DNA of 64,000 bases from Macrophomina tecta (GCA_024180945.1 JAKSGN010000043.1:930001-994000), one strand, 5' to 3'; shown: positions 23,326 to 34,877, counted from the first letter of the stretch. Notes: generated from the letters alone by a model not told the origin. Made by a program: numbers and translations.

Positions 23326-23938
23326 CTAATAATCTCCTACGAGGACATATCGGCTCTCCTTATGCGCTGCATCAACTTCCTGCCGTGTAGGAGCTGCGAG
23401 AATCTGCATGGTGTAGTTACTTGCCGCCAAGAGCAACGTGCTCAGAATGTTAATTATTAGATGGCTGACGGGGGCAAGTGTCTCTGCTTGAGAGCAACTT
23501 CCCTCATACAGTGTCCCTACTGGTCCACCTGTTGCGCCGTATACTGTGACTGCCACAACCAGGAAGGTGATTTTGAGTGTCAGGACGAATGCCGCAAGGA
23601 AGAGGCTCATTAGCATGCCACCTCGCCAGCCGGAGAACCATCCCTTCATGAACCAGTGCTCATCCAGCCACGCCACTTTGGCCAAGTCTCTTCTCCGGAA
23701 GCTGTTCAGGCCTCGAATTAATGTTCCTAGCTCTGCATTCGTCGATGTAACGAGAGGGCTCTCCGCACTGTCTGCAGAATAATCGTCTGAACATCTTCGG
23801 CGCCTGAATATCGTCAGTGGCAGGAAGGTATATCACAAACTGTTGCTCAAAGTACATTTGAATAGATTCTACCCATCTTTCTTGAGATGTCGTCTTACCA
23901 CTTTGGCCATCTGAGTGGTGAAAGTCCGAGTGTGGCAT
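23326..23938 (-). pseudogene. Truncated DUF6536 membrane protein (N-terminal stump)
   Basis: Two exons, 23938-23899 and 23786-23326, joined by a 112 bp GT-AG intron, give 166 aa. After a polar N terminus come the start of the DUF6536 domain (GWFSGWRGGM, a membrane segment, VGTLYEGSC) and the hallmark LIINILSTLLLAASNYTMQILAAPTRQEVDAAHKE. Family members run on for several hundred residues, with a WLDIGVPSVRN-type block next. Here the frame stops just after this point, and none of the remaining domain is found in the GC-rich sequence beyond 23326. I read it as a gene cut off by a rearrangement or deletion, though a short product could still be made. Confidence 0.65.
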
Positions 23939-25071
23939 TGTCGCATCACTTGTAGCATCTTTTGAGGGTGACGTGCTCGAATTTGGCAAAGGGCCAACTA
24001 TACTTTAACTGGGAAATTTACTGAGCGAGGAAGCTCGATTTAACGCAAATATTAAGTGTTCTGGCTGCCTACTCATACATGCTAAAGGATCACAGCTAGC
24101 CGATTTGAGACGGTCTGGTGATGGGTTGTGACAGGGGTATGTTGCTTCAGGAGGCTTCACCTGGGTGCAACTTGCAGCTTGCTAATATCTGTTGTTTTAA
24201 TATGTGAGAGCGTAGAAGGCTGGCAGGCAGCCAGCTCCTGTGAAACAAGCGAGGCTGTCCGTAGCCGTCGCTAGCAATGGGGCCGTTTCCAACTATTCAA
24301 TGAAGATTGAGGGCCTCTGCAGAATCAACTGCGGTGTAAAAATCAATCAGCCACGGAGCTAGCACTGGCCACACCAACCGGCATCGTCAAAATCCCCTGG
24401 CTATTTGCACAGGCTGGGCTTGAGATGGCTAGATCTGGTTGGTGGCCAGAGTCTGTTCTGCAAGTAAGCCCTGGCACATATTTCGTCCGTAGCTTATGCG
24501 AGATAAGGCAAGGCGTTGTTCTCGCTGAAGGGCTGTCTATTTGAGCCTTGCGACAAATGAATTACTAACCCTGAGTTGGGGCTTAGGCGCTCATCATCGA
24601 TGAGCAGTGGAGGCTTGGATGGCCTGATCGTACCTACTTCAATAATACGAGGCCATATCACAATGAAGACATCCAAACGATGCCGCACGATTAGTGCGAT
24701 AAGTGAAACATCTGAATCTGCGTTCAGTGAAGCCACACGCGTATACTGTTATATATGGAGTTCTACGTATGCAGGCACACCAGTGTGCGTTTTACAAAGA
24801 GCAGGAAAGAGGACGTCTTGCCTATGTGCAAAGGAGGCGCTACGTGTGAGAGTGAAAAGAACAAGTAGGCTTGTATGGTCGAGAAAGAGAGTGCAAACGA
24901 ATCGCTACCGAGCTATTCGTGCGTTCTCTGGCTTTATTTATAGTGCTATCTAGTCTACTGATGACTCATTGTTGCGGTTTGGTTCTGGTTGAGTGGCTAT
25001 GTTTAAGGGTTGCCAATATATTGGTATTGATGAGTACCATTGGTACTCTGTATTGGTACTGATGGGTTCCA
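23939..25071. other. Intergenic, about 1.1 kb, no gene recognised
   Basis: AT-richer sequence with short frames only. A small cluster of GGTACT/GGTATTG-like words lies at about 25015-25075, just before the ankyrin relic. Confidence 0.55.
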
Positions 25072-25479
25072 TTGGGACTAAACCGTGACACTACAGCCCT
25101 TCGGCTTGCTGCCATCAAGAGCCACATCCCGATCATGCTGGTACTACTCAAGCACAAAGCTAAGGCCGATGCGCAACGATCAGGAATACATGTTAAGACT
25201 GCTCTCGAAGGTGCTGCTGAGCATGGACGATGTGATGCGGCTAAGCTTCTGCTAAACGCGGGCGCTGCTTCCAATTGAAATGACGATGATCAAATCGAAA
25301 GCGCAAGATTCAGGGAGAAACAGAATTTCTATGTCGCAGTGCGTGACCTCCTGCATGATCATCAATGCCAAGCTACAGAAGCATTTCCCCCATATAATAT
25401 GCTTGACGGAGATGATAATTGTCTCATTTTCGAGCGTTTGGATGAGCAACGTGTGCCATTGTTCATGCTTTCCATATAA
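25072..25479 (+). pseudogene. Ankyrin-repeat protein relic (C-terminal end)
   Basis: The frame from 25072 carries about two degenerate ankyrin repeats (TALRLAAIKSHIPIMLVLLKHKA, then TALEGAAEHGRCDAAKLLLNAGA) of the kind at the end of fungal NACHT-ankyrin proteins. It meets TGA at 25276-25278. The same frame then continues without shift as DDDQIESARFREKQ, AVRDLLHDH and on to a stop at 25477-25479, resembling the usual tail after the last repeat. The N-terminal part is absent. So this is a 5'-truncated tail with an in-frame stop. Confidence 0.6.
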
Positions 25480-25565
25480 ACGAAAGATGAACAATCCGAT
25501 ACAGAGGTGAGGCAATAATATTCTGCGTCTTCGATGAAGTAATACGGACAAGGCCACGCGAAATC

Positions 25566-26429
25566 TCATAGTTTTGAGCTCCCTGTCCCGGTTGAGCACG
25601 TCAAACCACCATCAACGACCAGCCCGTGTCCAGTCACATACTTCGCGGCCTCGCTCGCCAGAAATACAACCGCATTCGCCACATCCCACGCCTCCCCCAT
25701 CCGCCGCATCGGCACATTATGCTCCGTAATCCTCCTATAAATCTCCCGCTCTTCCTCCCGATCACTCGCCCCAAACGCCTCCACCAGCGGCGTATAGACG
25801 AGCCCCGGCACAACCGCATTCACCCTGACCCCCCTCCCTGCATACATCACCGCGCTCGCTCGCGTAAACTGCAACACCCCTGCCTTCGCCGCCGCATATG
25901 CCACTTGCGGCTTCCCGATGTACCGCATCCCGGCAATCGATGCGTTATTCACGACGACACCGCCACCTGCTTGCTTCTCCATGACCGGCAGCACCGCGCG
26001 GCAAGCCAAGAAAACGCTCTTCAGGTTCAGCGCGATCTGCGCATCCCACGCACCCTCTTCCATCGAACCCGGGTCGCCGTGTGCCGTTGCGCCGACGTTG
26101 TTGACTAAGATGTCGATGCGACCGCCGAACGTGTCAAGCGCGGCGCGCACCACCGCCGCGATGTCGCGCGCGTTGGTGGCGTCGGCGGCCATGACGCTGC
26201 ACTGACTGCCGGGCGGGAGGCGCGCAGCGGTGCGCTGGGCGGCGGCGAGATCGATGTCGCAGCCGAAGAGGCGCACGCCGTTGCGGGCGAGGAGGTGGGC
26301 GGTGGCGGCGCCGTTGCCGAAGGCGGCGGTGGAGGCCGGACCTGTCTGGCCGATGCCGATGATGAGGGCGGTTTTGTTGCGGAGGTCGGGGTAGGTGGGG
26401 GAGGGGGGTATTTGGTCCGGGGCGGGCAT
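25566..26429 (-). CDS. Short-chain dehydrogenase/reductase (SDR)
   Basis: NAD(P)-dependent oxidoreductase of the classical SDR family, 287 aa, single exon, probably cytosolic. The Rossmann entry is unusual: the glycine-rich turn is spread over IIGIGQTGPASTAAFGNGAA, longer than the standard TGxxxGIG, as in a subgroup of fungal SDRs. Other landmarks are conventional: cofactor-binding Asp in CDID, LVNNVGA, catalytic Ser in NNASIAGM, the YAAAK Tyr-Lys pair, VNAVVPGLVYTPL and VTGHGLVVDGGLTC. The frame is intact. It is divergent from the MFS gene at 27080, with a 650 bp gap, so they may share a promoter. The substrate is unknown. Confidence 0.88.
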   Translation of the reverse strand: MPAPDQIPPSPTYPDLRNKTALIIGIGQTGPASTAAFGNGAATAHLLARNGVRLFGCDIDLAAAQRTAARLPPGSQCSVMAADATNARDIAAVVRAALDTFGGRIDILVNNVGATAHGDPGSMEEGAWDAQIALNLKSVFLACRAVLPVMEKQAGGGVVVNNASIAGMRYIGKPQVAYAAAKAGVLQFTRASAVMYAGRGVRVNAVVPGLVYTPLVEAFGASDREEEREIYRRITEHNVPMRRMGEAWDVANAVVFLASEAAKYVTGHGLVVDGGLTCSTGTGSSKL

Positions 26430-27079
26430 GGCTGATAATTGGTGCGTGGGTGAATTGGTCTCGCTGGCGGTTCGTGATGCCTTGGTTTGGCGGATGTTTC
26501 AACTGCCGGTGCGGAAGAGACACAGGTGAAATATTTGCTGGCTAGCATTTGCGCTGTGGTATTGCGTGATTGTTTCCGAAGCACACGCCGTGAGTGGTGG
26601 ATCTGCTCTTTTTCTCCGCATCTCATCACTGCCGCGTCCCCACTCTTTGGTCCATCTTCTCCGCGTCTGTATTCCCTGTTCTTGTAGTATTCCCTTCTCC
26701 GCATCACCGAAAACTTGGCACGGATAAGGACCATATAAGCTTCTGGATCAGTGGACTGTTGATATTACAACACCTTAACTTTTTGTTTTCTTCCTATCAA
26801 TTTCATCTTCCAGGAGGGCCAGCGTTGTTACCTGACGTCTCCGACTTCTGGTAGGATGGAAAAGCCAAACGTTCTACATGCTGGAAACAGCAGTGTCGTC
26901 TCTCCTGTACGTGCTGATCCCCCGCACTCTAGAAGTTTTTCCTTGAAATTATTGCAATGGCAACAAGTGAACATCCCAAAATGATGATTTTGCTCGGAAG
27001 CAATTTTCAAAAACACGCGATCACACATCTCTGCGGATGACTGAGTTGTCCTGGGCTTACACTGGATAGCAACGAGACC
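26430..27079. other. Divergent intergenic region between SDR and MFS genes
   Basis: About 650 bp between head-to-head genes; it presumably contains both promoters. No defined element recognised. Confidence 0.5.
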
Positions 27080-28531
27080 ATGATACCATTACAGGAGAGG
27101 ATGACCCCGAGCTCGACGATGCTAAACGCGCTCGCCGCCTCATTCGCAAAAATGGATTTACACATTCTCCCATTGTGCGCCTGGGTTTATCTCCTCAATT
27201 ACCTTGACCGTGGCAACATCGGAAACTCGAAAGTCCTGAATCAAGAGACCGGTGACTCTTTGCTGCAGCAAACGGGCATGAGCAATATGAACTACGCCGT
27301 CGCCGTATCTGTCTTCTCCCTGGCTTATGCACTGTTCGAAGTTCCATCCAACTTCATAATGAAGCGCTATGTCCGCCCTTCTCGCTGGCTAGCTACCTTG
27401 CTGTTCTGCTGGGGCGTCTTCACCATCGGCTTTGCAGATGTCCAGAACTACGCCTCAGTGGTGGTCCTCCGTTTTTTCGTTGGCGTATTCGAGGCAGGCT
27501 TCTTCCCCGGTGCGCCCATCACATGTGCCCTCGAAACGCAACAGCACTAAAGTTCCCACAGGTACTGTCTACCTCATAACCTTCCGGTACCCCGTTGAGG
27601 AGCGCTCCGTGCGCATCGCCTTCGTCCTCGCCTCCGCCACCGCCGCCGGCGCCTTCGGCGGCTGCATTGCTTACGGCGTCGGGCACATCAACGGCGCCAG
27701 CGGTCTCGAAGGCATCCGCTGGCTCTTCATCATCGAAGGCCTCGTCACTGTCTGCAGCGTGCTCCTCGTTCTTCTCTTCCTCCCGACTACCCTTCTCACA
27801 CGCGCTTCCTTTCTGCCTCCTATAAGCAGTTCGTACTCGCCCGCATCAATCGGCAAGGCGGCGGCTACACCAACGCCAAAGCCACCCGCCAAGAAATCAG
27901 CGAGACGTGCTTGAGTCCGCGGATGTTGGCCCATTACTTCGCCTACCTGTGCGACTGCGTCCCGCTCGGCTCGCTGACGTTCTTCACGCCAACGATCGTG
28001 TCTGGCTTGGGGTTCACCAGTATCCGCGCGCAGTTGATGACCGTACCGCCCTGGCTGGTGGGGTACGTTATCTGCCTCCTGCTCGGCTGGTTTGCTGATA
28101 GGCACAATGCGCGTGGCTGGCACATTGTCCTCTCTTCGACGGTAGGCGGAGTGGGGTGGCTCACCGCCGGCCTGCTACCGGTCGATGCGTACGCCAAGCG
28201 GTACGGATGTCTTATGCTCTGCGCGTGTGGCGCGTTTCCGTCGAGCGGTCCGCTGAGTGCGTGGGTGACATGCAATGTGCCGACGGCGGTGACGATGGGA
28301 ATTGCGACGGCGTTGAACAACTCAGCGGCCGGTGTGAGCCAGATCATTGCGCAGTGGATCTGGAGGGGTGATGAGGAGGGCCGGGGGTTTCCGACCGGGA
28401 ATTTTGTTTTTGCAGCTTGTAGCTTTGTGACTGCGGGCATGGCGGTGGGTCTGAGGCTGTTTTATGCACGGTTGAATGAGAAGGAAAAGAGTGGGGATAT
28501 AGGATGTGCGCGGCGGTTGTGGTTACTTTAG
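27080..28531 (+). pseudogene. MFS transporter, anion:cation symporter (Dal5-like) family, frameshifted
   Basis: Permease of the allantoate/nicotinate/vitamin (ACS) branch of the MFS. Blocks are in order: DLHILPLCAWVYLLNYLDRGNIGNSKVL, FEVPSNFIMKR, EAGFFPG joined across intron 27510-27561 to TVYLITFRYPVEERSVRIAF, FIIEGLVTV. At about 27782-27784 the frame changes: LLFLP continues as DYPSHTRFL only if one C is added back to the CC pair. The second half (FVLARINRQGGGYTNAK, GIATALNNSAAGVSQII, GFPTGNFVFAAC) is open to 28531. A second shift is likely near 27150, where DDAKRARRLIRK in one frame meets MDLHILP in another across a run of five A. Either the gene is decaying or the indels are sequence errors. 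Confidence 0.7.
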
Positions 28532-28963
28532 CTTCGATGAGGGAAGAGATAATATGAAAACAAAGCATGAAGGATGGTGGGCAGAGAATCATCATTCATC
28601 GCGATAATTCCATTTAATATATAGCAGTGCTATTTCCAAGGTGTTCTAATAGATCTAGCAGGCGTAGCCTTCAAGAAAGCCATCCGTGAATGGAGAGCAG
28701 TGGGCCTGGAGGCATTGCATAACAGTAGAACAGCAGAGACAGACGGCAATTCAAAGTATAATATTCTTCCTTGCAATATACAAGAAACCCGTAGATGGCC
28801 AATTTGACTGATGTAGCGATGCCTCAACAGGTATTAGCTCTCGCGCGATCTTGTCCCATGTATCACTAGGCAATAAGAGAGTAGATAGGAATCCACTGCC
28901 CTTGAACATGATGCTTAGACAATATATGGAATTCTCAGGCAGTTCACATGCACGCAAAGTATT
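28532..28963. other. Convergent intergenic region
   Basis: About 430 bp between the 3' ends of the MFS and HET genes. Nothing recognised. Confidence 0.6.
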
Positions 28964-30784
28964 TTATACCAAATTGAAGCTTTGCCACATGTTCTCCTGT
29001 GCTCTTTCGACGGTTTCGCTCTTCATGACTTCGTGAATGTAGCAGTCTCCGACAAGAGAGTAATAGTCATCCGCGTCCTCCGCTCGTCGCAGAATAAATG
29101 GCGCGTTTCCCCCAGCTAAGATACAAATGAGATCGCCGGTTTCAACTGTTGAAGTCGTGAGCCCAAACATGCCCCTCCTTGTCCTCACAATGCACCGTCC
29201 ATACGCGTAACCGATCTTTGCTACCCTCACAGCGTCAGAACGCCATTCTTCATGTTCCATAGCCTTAACACTCGCAGGCATTTTCTCTCCGCAAGCAAGA
29301 GTGTTAAAGAGCAGAGCTATATGGCCGTCGCCACATATTCCAGTTGAAGACCCAGGGCGTACATCTTGCGTACCCCCTTCTCGAGCCGCACGATCCGCTT
29401 GCGATACAAACCAGTCACATGCAGCCCATATTCCTGAGTAACGCCCATCACGATACTCCCAGACATTAGACTTCTCTTGGACGTAGTCGAGTAAGATCCC
29501 CGGTATCGTAAGGACCAGTGGATCCCCTGACTGATTCCCCAGACTCTTAAATGGCAGGAGCCGATTACAAACATCTCTCATGGCTCCGCCCTCGCGTCCA
29601 ATTCGAGTTGCAATCCCTAGATACCCGGGATCATGGTCGAGGAGGCCTACTGCCCAAGTTGGAAAGCCGGGTGGTTTACGTACGACCCCGAACGCCGCGC
29701 TAAGTATCTCAAGAGATTCGGTTCTCTGTGCAATCGCCCGCGTAAAATTAGCGTACACCAAGGCAGTGGGGTTTGCGTAGTCAAGCAGCTCCCTGAATTG
29801 TGCTCCGTCCGAGGCCAATCCTATAACAGCGAAGATTTTGTCTCGTGGGTCGGTCACGTTTAATATGCTTGTGACAAACAGGAGATCTGCAAGGCACTTT
29901 TTTTTGCCCTGTCGCATATCTGAATGAAGGTTCATAATGCGTTTCAGATTCAGGACCTTCTGATCTGAGTGTAACCCGCTGGCTGTTTGGTTCCAACCGT
30001 AGGATTGAAACATTTCGAGGAAATCCGGCCATGGTATGATTGCGTCCCGGAAAATAATCTCCGCTTCTCGTGCAGATACTACTTCTTGCAGAACCCAAGT
30101 GCGCGTAAACCAGTCCAGAGAGTTTATGGTATCGAGAATACCGTTGGAGCGATTGACTGTATGATTGAAGTATGAGGGTGCTGGAATCTCCTGTCTACCG
30201 TTGCGCCTTCGATGTTCGTTCACAGCATCCAGAATATCGATCACCTCCCGCATCAGAGGAGGCATGATTTTAGGCCTGATGATGACCCGGGAGGCGTGCT
30301 GGTAGATATCGCGCATGGACTGCACTTGTTGAGACTTTTCATCCTCACAGCTCTGGTTTATGCATATCGAGTCAATCCAAAGAATTCGAGCTTTATCCGG
30401 AAAGCGCAGGTCTTGTAGGGCGAGATAGCAACTCAACTCGACTCTCAAAACTGTTGGAGATGACCGCGGAGGAGATGCGGGAGCAGACACGCAGAGGATT
30501 TCGCGAGTACCAAGCTCATGACCCCATACGTATGATAAACATTCGTAATGCTGATGCTTGCAACGAGCCTCCCCCTTCATCCCAGGGTGATGATCCGAGA
30601 AAGTATGTGGGAGATCACACTGCGGAGCTTCTCCACCTGCGGCTGTGCCGTTCGGCAGAGTAGTAGACAGAATAATGCATCGAGGCTTGTCGCCGCGTTT
30701 TCCTGGAAGGAGGTGGACAATTCGAATATTTCTGCTGCCCCTTGGCAAAGGAACGTATGAATAAGGTTCATAGGAAAGAGACAT
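28964..30784 (-). CDS. HET-domain protein
   Basis: Second HET gene, single exon, 606 aa from the ATG at 30784 (MSLSYEPYSYVPLPRGSR); an in-frame TTG further up is not a likely start. The HET blocks are YECLSYVWGHELG, ILWIDSICINQSCEDEKSQQV with MRDIYQHASRVII, and WFTRTWVLQEVVSAREAEIIF, followed by NVTDPRDKIFAVIGLA. The C-terminal MFGLTTSTVETGDLICILAGGNAPFILR segment is the usual closing element of this protein type. Intact, so it could serve in incompatibility or another self/non-self reaction. It is clearly different from the HET protein at 13345, so not a recent duplicate. Confidence 0.9.
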   Translation of the reverse strand: MSLSYEPYSYVPLPRGSRNIRIVHLLPGKRGDKPRCIILSTTLPNGTAAGGEAPQCDLPHTFSDHHPGMKGEARCKHQHYECLSYVWGHELGTREILCVSAPASPPRSSPTVLRVELSCYLALQDLRFPDKARILWIDSICINQSCEDEKSQQVQSMRDIYQHASRVIIRPKIMPPLMREVIDILDAVNEHRRRNGRQEIPAPSYFNHTVNRSNGILDTINSLDWFTRTWVLQEVVSAREAEIIFRDAIIPWPDFLEMFQSYGWNQTASGLHSDQKVLNLKRIMNLHSDMRQGKKKCLADLLFVTSILNVTDPRDKIFAVIGLASDGAQFRELLDYANPTALVYANFTRAIAQRTESLEILSAAFGVVRKPPGFPTWAVGLLDHDPGYLGIATRIGREGGAMRDVCNRLLPFKSLGNQSGDPLVLTIPGILLDYVQEKSNVWEYRDGRYSGIWAACDWFVSQADRAAREGGTQDVRPGSSTGICGDGHIALLFNTLACGEKMPASVKAMEHEEWRSDAVRVAKIGYAYGRCIVRTRRGMFGLTTSTVETGDLICILAGGNAPFILRRAEDADDYYSLVGDCYIHEVMKSETVERAQENMWQSFNLV

Positions 30785-33122
30785 CTTGCTAGTCTGCTCG
30801 TGTATGCGACCGGGGTGAATCAAGCAAGTAAAGTGACGACAGAAAGGTTGGCGCCGTGATACTCGCAGAATAGATGCGGGGGGCTGTCAGCATTTAAATA
30901 AACGTGCTTTGCGCGAACTCAGCCCTTACAGCCAGCCTCGCACAGCCTCCCTCAGCCCGACAACCAATCGCGCAACGCTAACGATATGTTCACTACATGC
31001 TTACGGTTATAAACCTACTAAGCTGCCGACCGTTACCACATGCCTCTCGCCATTCCGCAATCAGTCAGGTGACAAAGCATGGACCAATAAAGCTGTAAGC
31101 AGCCGCCAGCGAAGGTACAGGTCGGAACACGACCGACTAGCCACACTCATCCAATAACCAAACCAAATCTGCTTTGACGGCTGCTTCTGACACCAATCCC
31201 AAAATTAGTGTCTCCAAAACGGAAAACGTCGCAGAGCACTTTCTATACAGAGCCTGATGGAGGTCTTTGAAGAATACGCGGATGTCTTGAAGTGGGGACA
31301 TAATCAGGTCGTTCTCATCCTCTGCGGGGCCCAACCAAATGGCAACTTCATCAGCTTAACGGTCCGTCTCACTTACAAGGGTAATTTGCTTTTCTTCTCT
31401 ATTTCATTGGCTTGGCAAATGCACAATGCATCGATCAATAGCACGATTTCATCATTTGGGCGTCTCATGCAGCGAAGAGCTGTGTAGAGCCTACGAATGA
31501 CCGGAAGTTTTTACCCATTCACGCTTGACTGGTATCTTCCTGCTCTGGTCGTCCCAGCTGTACGACAAAGCATCGTAGTGTGTGTCAGCTTAGTGCAGGC
31601 CCAAGTGAAATAGCGCGGGTTTTATTCGACCGGCAGGCTATGCAGCAAACAACAGCACCAGACGGACTTTCGGGTTGAAACTGAGGCGGTGATAAACGTA
31701 AGGACCGTTTAGTTCGAGCCCTGAAGCGCCGGGCGTTCCGCAAGGTTTGCGGTCAGTCGTAGAGCTCTCGGGAGTGGGGTGCTCGTTCAACCGTCGTCTC
31801 TTGTTGTTCTGAAGACCTCCCGCATCCATGCTGTAGTGGTTCGCGTCGCTGGAAGAGAGTCAAAGCTCAGCTGAGTGAAGGTGTAGATATGCAAGGCTGT
31901 AGGTGCTCAGCCTCAATGCAGCAAGCATAGCCAAACAAATATCTGGCACGTCCTTGCCTGTTTAACAATAAGAGCAGTGGTCACGCAAAAGCTTTCCAAA
32001 AATCTTGCAGAGGCTGATTGGTTGTTGGCCATGATACTGGTTTCGGCCACAAAACCGGCATCATCAAGAGCCAAGAGGCTGCTCCAGACGCTTCAGTATC
32101 GATGTGGACTTGATTTCTTGTCCTCCATGTTTAATGCCTCACGTACATGGCAGAATCGCAGCATTGGTCGAGGTACCCTCCGTGATAGCCGGTTTCCTTG
32201 GGCGCATAAACTCTCCAAGGAAGTGCCCACGGATGGAGAATAGGAATGATGGAAAGCTCGAGCGAAATGATTATTGCCGATATGCATTTGAGATCTGTGT
32301 AGCATGTCTATTCGTTATCTTTCGCACAAACCAGACTTTTGCGGTGTTTATGGCTGCCTAAAACATAAGAATCAGAAAAGGACAGGTCCGTGATGCAGGG
32401 GGGTGCTTCTTTCTTTTGTAGCACAGCACGTTGGCGTTTTTGCTCAACTGCCGGAAGGGAGCCTCACTTAGCGTTGGTCCTTGACTACGGCTTCAGGCAA
32501 GAGAAAGTGAATGGAATAACGCAGGCTCTGTTCTTTGCAGTGCGCCCGTGCGCGGCGCCGCGCAAGCGAGCGCTGTGCCGTCCGCGACACTCTTCACTGT
32601 TTTGCGGCAGTCTGATTGATTGCGAACCGGGCAAGGATCCTGACTCAGGACAGAATTGCTGCTGGTGGACTGCGATACCATTGCTGTACGGACTTCCTCT
32701 CCAACACACCATCATGGGGCTCTCTCCTGCGGTTTTCCTTGGTCCGCTCTCTCTTCAGCACGTTTGTGCACACAAAAGCTTGTCTCTCCGTCTAGACTCT
32801 TTTGCGACCCACTTTCTCCCCAAGCTGGTTAATCAATCAATCGCTAGCGAGCCTTGACCAAGCTTGTCTGCTATAAAGCCGGAGCAAAGTGTCTGTGATC
32901 GCCGCCAAAAGCCCCAGTGGATCCCCCTCACACCGCCTCAGCGGCTGTGCCCTTGATTTTCTCCAAACACTGGGCGCCATAGGCGTTGCTGTTTATCTAC
33001 AACCTCAGCCCTGGTGTTGCCAAATATCTCCTACCTCTCAGCAGTCTCCCCCACTCCGCCTCAGCCCCCTTCCCTGATACCCAGCGGTTCGGCAAACGCC
33101 CGCCGCAGTCACCGCTGACAGA
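30785..33122. other. Intergenic, about 2.3 kb, no convincing gene
   Basis: Short frames only. A 63-codon minus frame (31638-31829) starts with ATG and contains a basic KRRRL stretch, but has no other support. TATAAA at 32872-32877 and repeated CAATCAATC words near 32830 lie about 250-300 bp before the next gene and may belong to its promoter. Confidence 0.45.
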
Positions 33123-34877
33123 ATGGGCCTCCACGACACCTTCGACTTCGACGAAGCCGCGTACGTCGCCAAAACCGCCGCGCGCCCGACCGCGATCCTC
33201 CAAGAAGAGGAGATCAAAAAGCTCCGCCAGCACTTCGCCGCCTCCTGCTCCATCGGCGCGGGCGTCGGCCACTCGATCCACAGCGCCGGCATCTCGCTCG
33301 GCGTCTCCGCCTTCGGCCTGCGGCGCCTGGTCGTCGCGCGGCGCAAGCTGGCCATCATCCGCGCCGAGCTCACCCGGCGCGGCGTCGCGCTGCACGACCC
33401 GACGAAGCGCGACGTCGCCATCCCCGTCGGCGCGGCGCTCGCGGGCATGGGCCTGGGCGCCGAGATCGGGCACCTCGTCGGCGGGCTCATGCCGACGCCC
33501 GCCCTGCCGCCCGGCACGCATCTCGACCACGCCGGCAATGTGGTCGGCGACGTGGGCGGCGCGGCCGAGGGCTTCGTGCACGGCGTCGCGGACCAGGCGG
33601 GCGCGGTCGGGCACGAGGTGCAGGCGCATCTGGCGGGCGCGTTGGCGGGGCATGTGGGCGGAGAGGTCGCAGCCAGTGCGGCCGGCGACGGCCATGCGGT
33701 CGGGTACGTGGCGGGGATTTTGGCGGCGAAGAAGACGGAGGAGTTTATCGCCGAGGTGGTGGGCGAGGCGGTGTTTGCGTATGCGATGGAGAAGTTGCTG
33801 GATCCGGAGATCAAGATGGAGATGGCGTTGAAGGGGAGGTGTAGTCGGTTGCTGGGCCCGCTGGGGCAGTATTGTCGCGGGTGCGGTCAGTCGATTCGGG
33901 AGGGGAGGTTTGCTCGTGAGTATTTTGGGGGCCCGTGGAGACTTGGGGACGTTGGCTGACTTGAGCGTTGTAGATTGCTGCCAGGGTGATGATTCGTTTG
34001 ATCTGTGCATGCCGTGCTTCAGCTCTGGGACAACTTGTCAGTGCCCGGACCGGCAGATGGTCGTCATGCAGAAATCAGTGGCCGGTGATGTAGTGATCTC
34101 CGAGAAGGGAGAGAGTTGTAGAAGACTTGCAAGTGCCGCTGAGGTAAAGTGCTATAAGTGTCAGAAGGACGTCACGCAAGGCCGCTACTACTGTGAGTTC
34201 TCCAGATCCGCCCAAGACCTGATGCTGACAAGGGAAAAAGACTGTGATTCCTGCAATGCGAGCAGCGATGGCTGTGACATCTGTGAGGAATGTTACGCAT
34301 CAGGACATACCTGCGAAACTCCGGACTCGCACCGTCTATACGTGTACTTGAAGGCAAATGTGCCGAAGAACGTTGGCCCCTACGCGTACATTTCCATCGA
34401 CTCAGTTTCATGCATGACATGCCAAAAGACAGTAGAGCAAGGTCCATATTACTGTGAGTTTATTCTGCAAATTGCTGACATGCGCGTTTCACTGAATGTC
34501 TTGACAGATTGTAGTTGGTGCGGGGACTTTATCATGTGCGAGCGTTGTTACGAAATGGGACGAGGCTGTAAGAACCGTGAAGCCGGCCACATCCTGGATC
34601 GCTACTACGTGTACTCCGGAATGTACTCCGTGGCGGGAGACTTCCATGATAAAAAATGCCGATTCTGCAAAGACGTACTCGGCCACTCGGGAGATGCATT
34701 CTACCGTACGTTTTGTTTCATGTTTGCGTTTCGCCCTCACATCACTGACGACCCTGCGCAGGTTGTACGAAGTGTGACGATGATAAAGGCCATTTCGATC
34801 TTTGCGGCAGCTGCTACACGAAGGGAGCAGGCTGTCAGGACAGATCGCATCGGCTCGCCAAGTATATCATCCAATGA
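33123..34877 (+). CDS. Protein with Gly/Ala-rich N-terminal half and four ZZ-like zinc modules
   Basis: Predicted 512 aa. Exons: 33123-33915, 33974-34192, 34241-34453, 34508-34705, 34762-34877. Residues about 30-230 are Ala/Gly-rich and alternately hydrophobic, with GxGxGH-type repeats (SIGAGVGHSIHSAG, MGLGAEIGHLVGG), possibly membrane-seeking helices. Four cysteine modules follow, each with the plan C-x2-C ... C-x2-C ... D-x-C-x2-C-(Y/F)-x2-G-x2-C, and a His-rich end in two (DSHRL, RSHRL), resembling ZZ-type zinc fingers. All four introns are phase 1 and fall at the same place inside successive modules (GRFAH, GRYYY, GPYYY, AFYR just before a C-x2-C), so the modules arose by exon duplication. 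ZZ fingers usually bind proteins; the partner is unknown. Phases close exactly. Confidence 0.8.
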
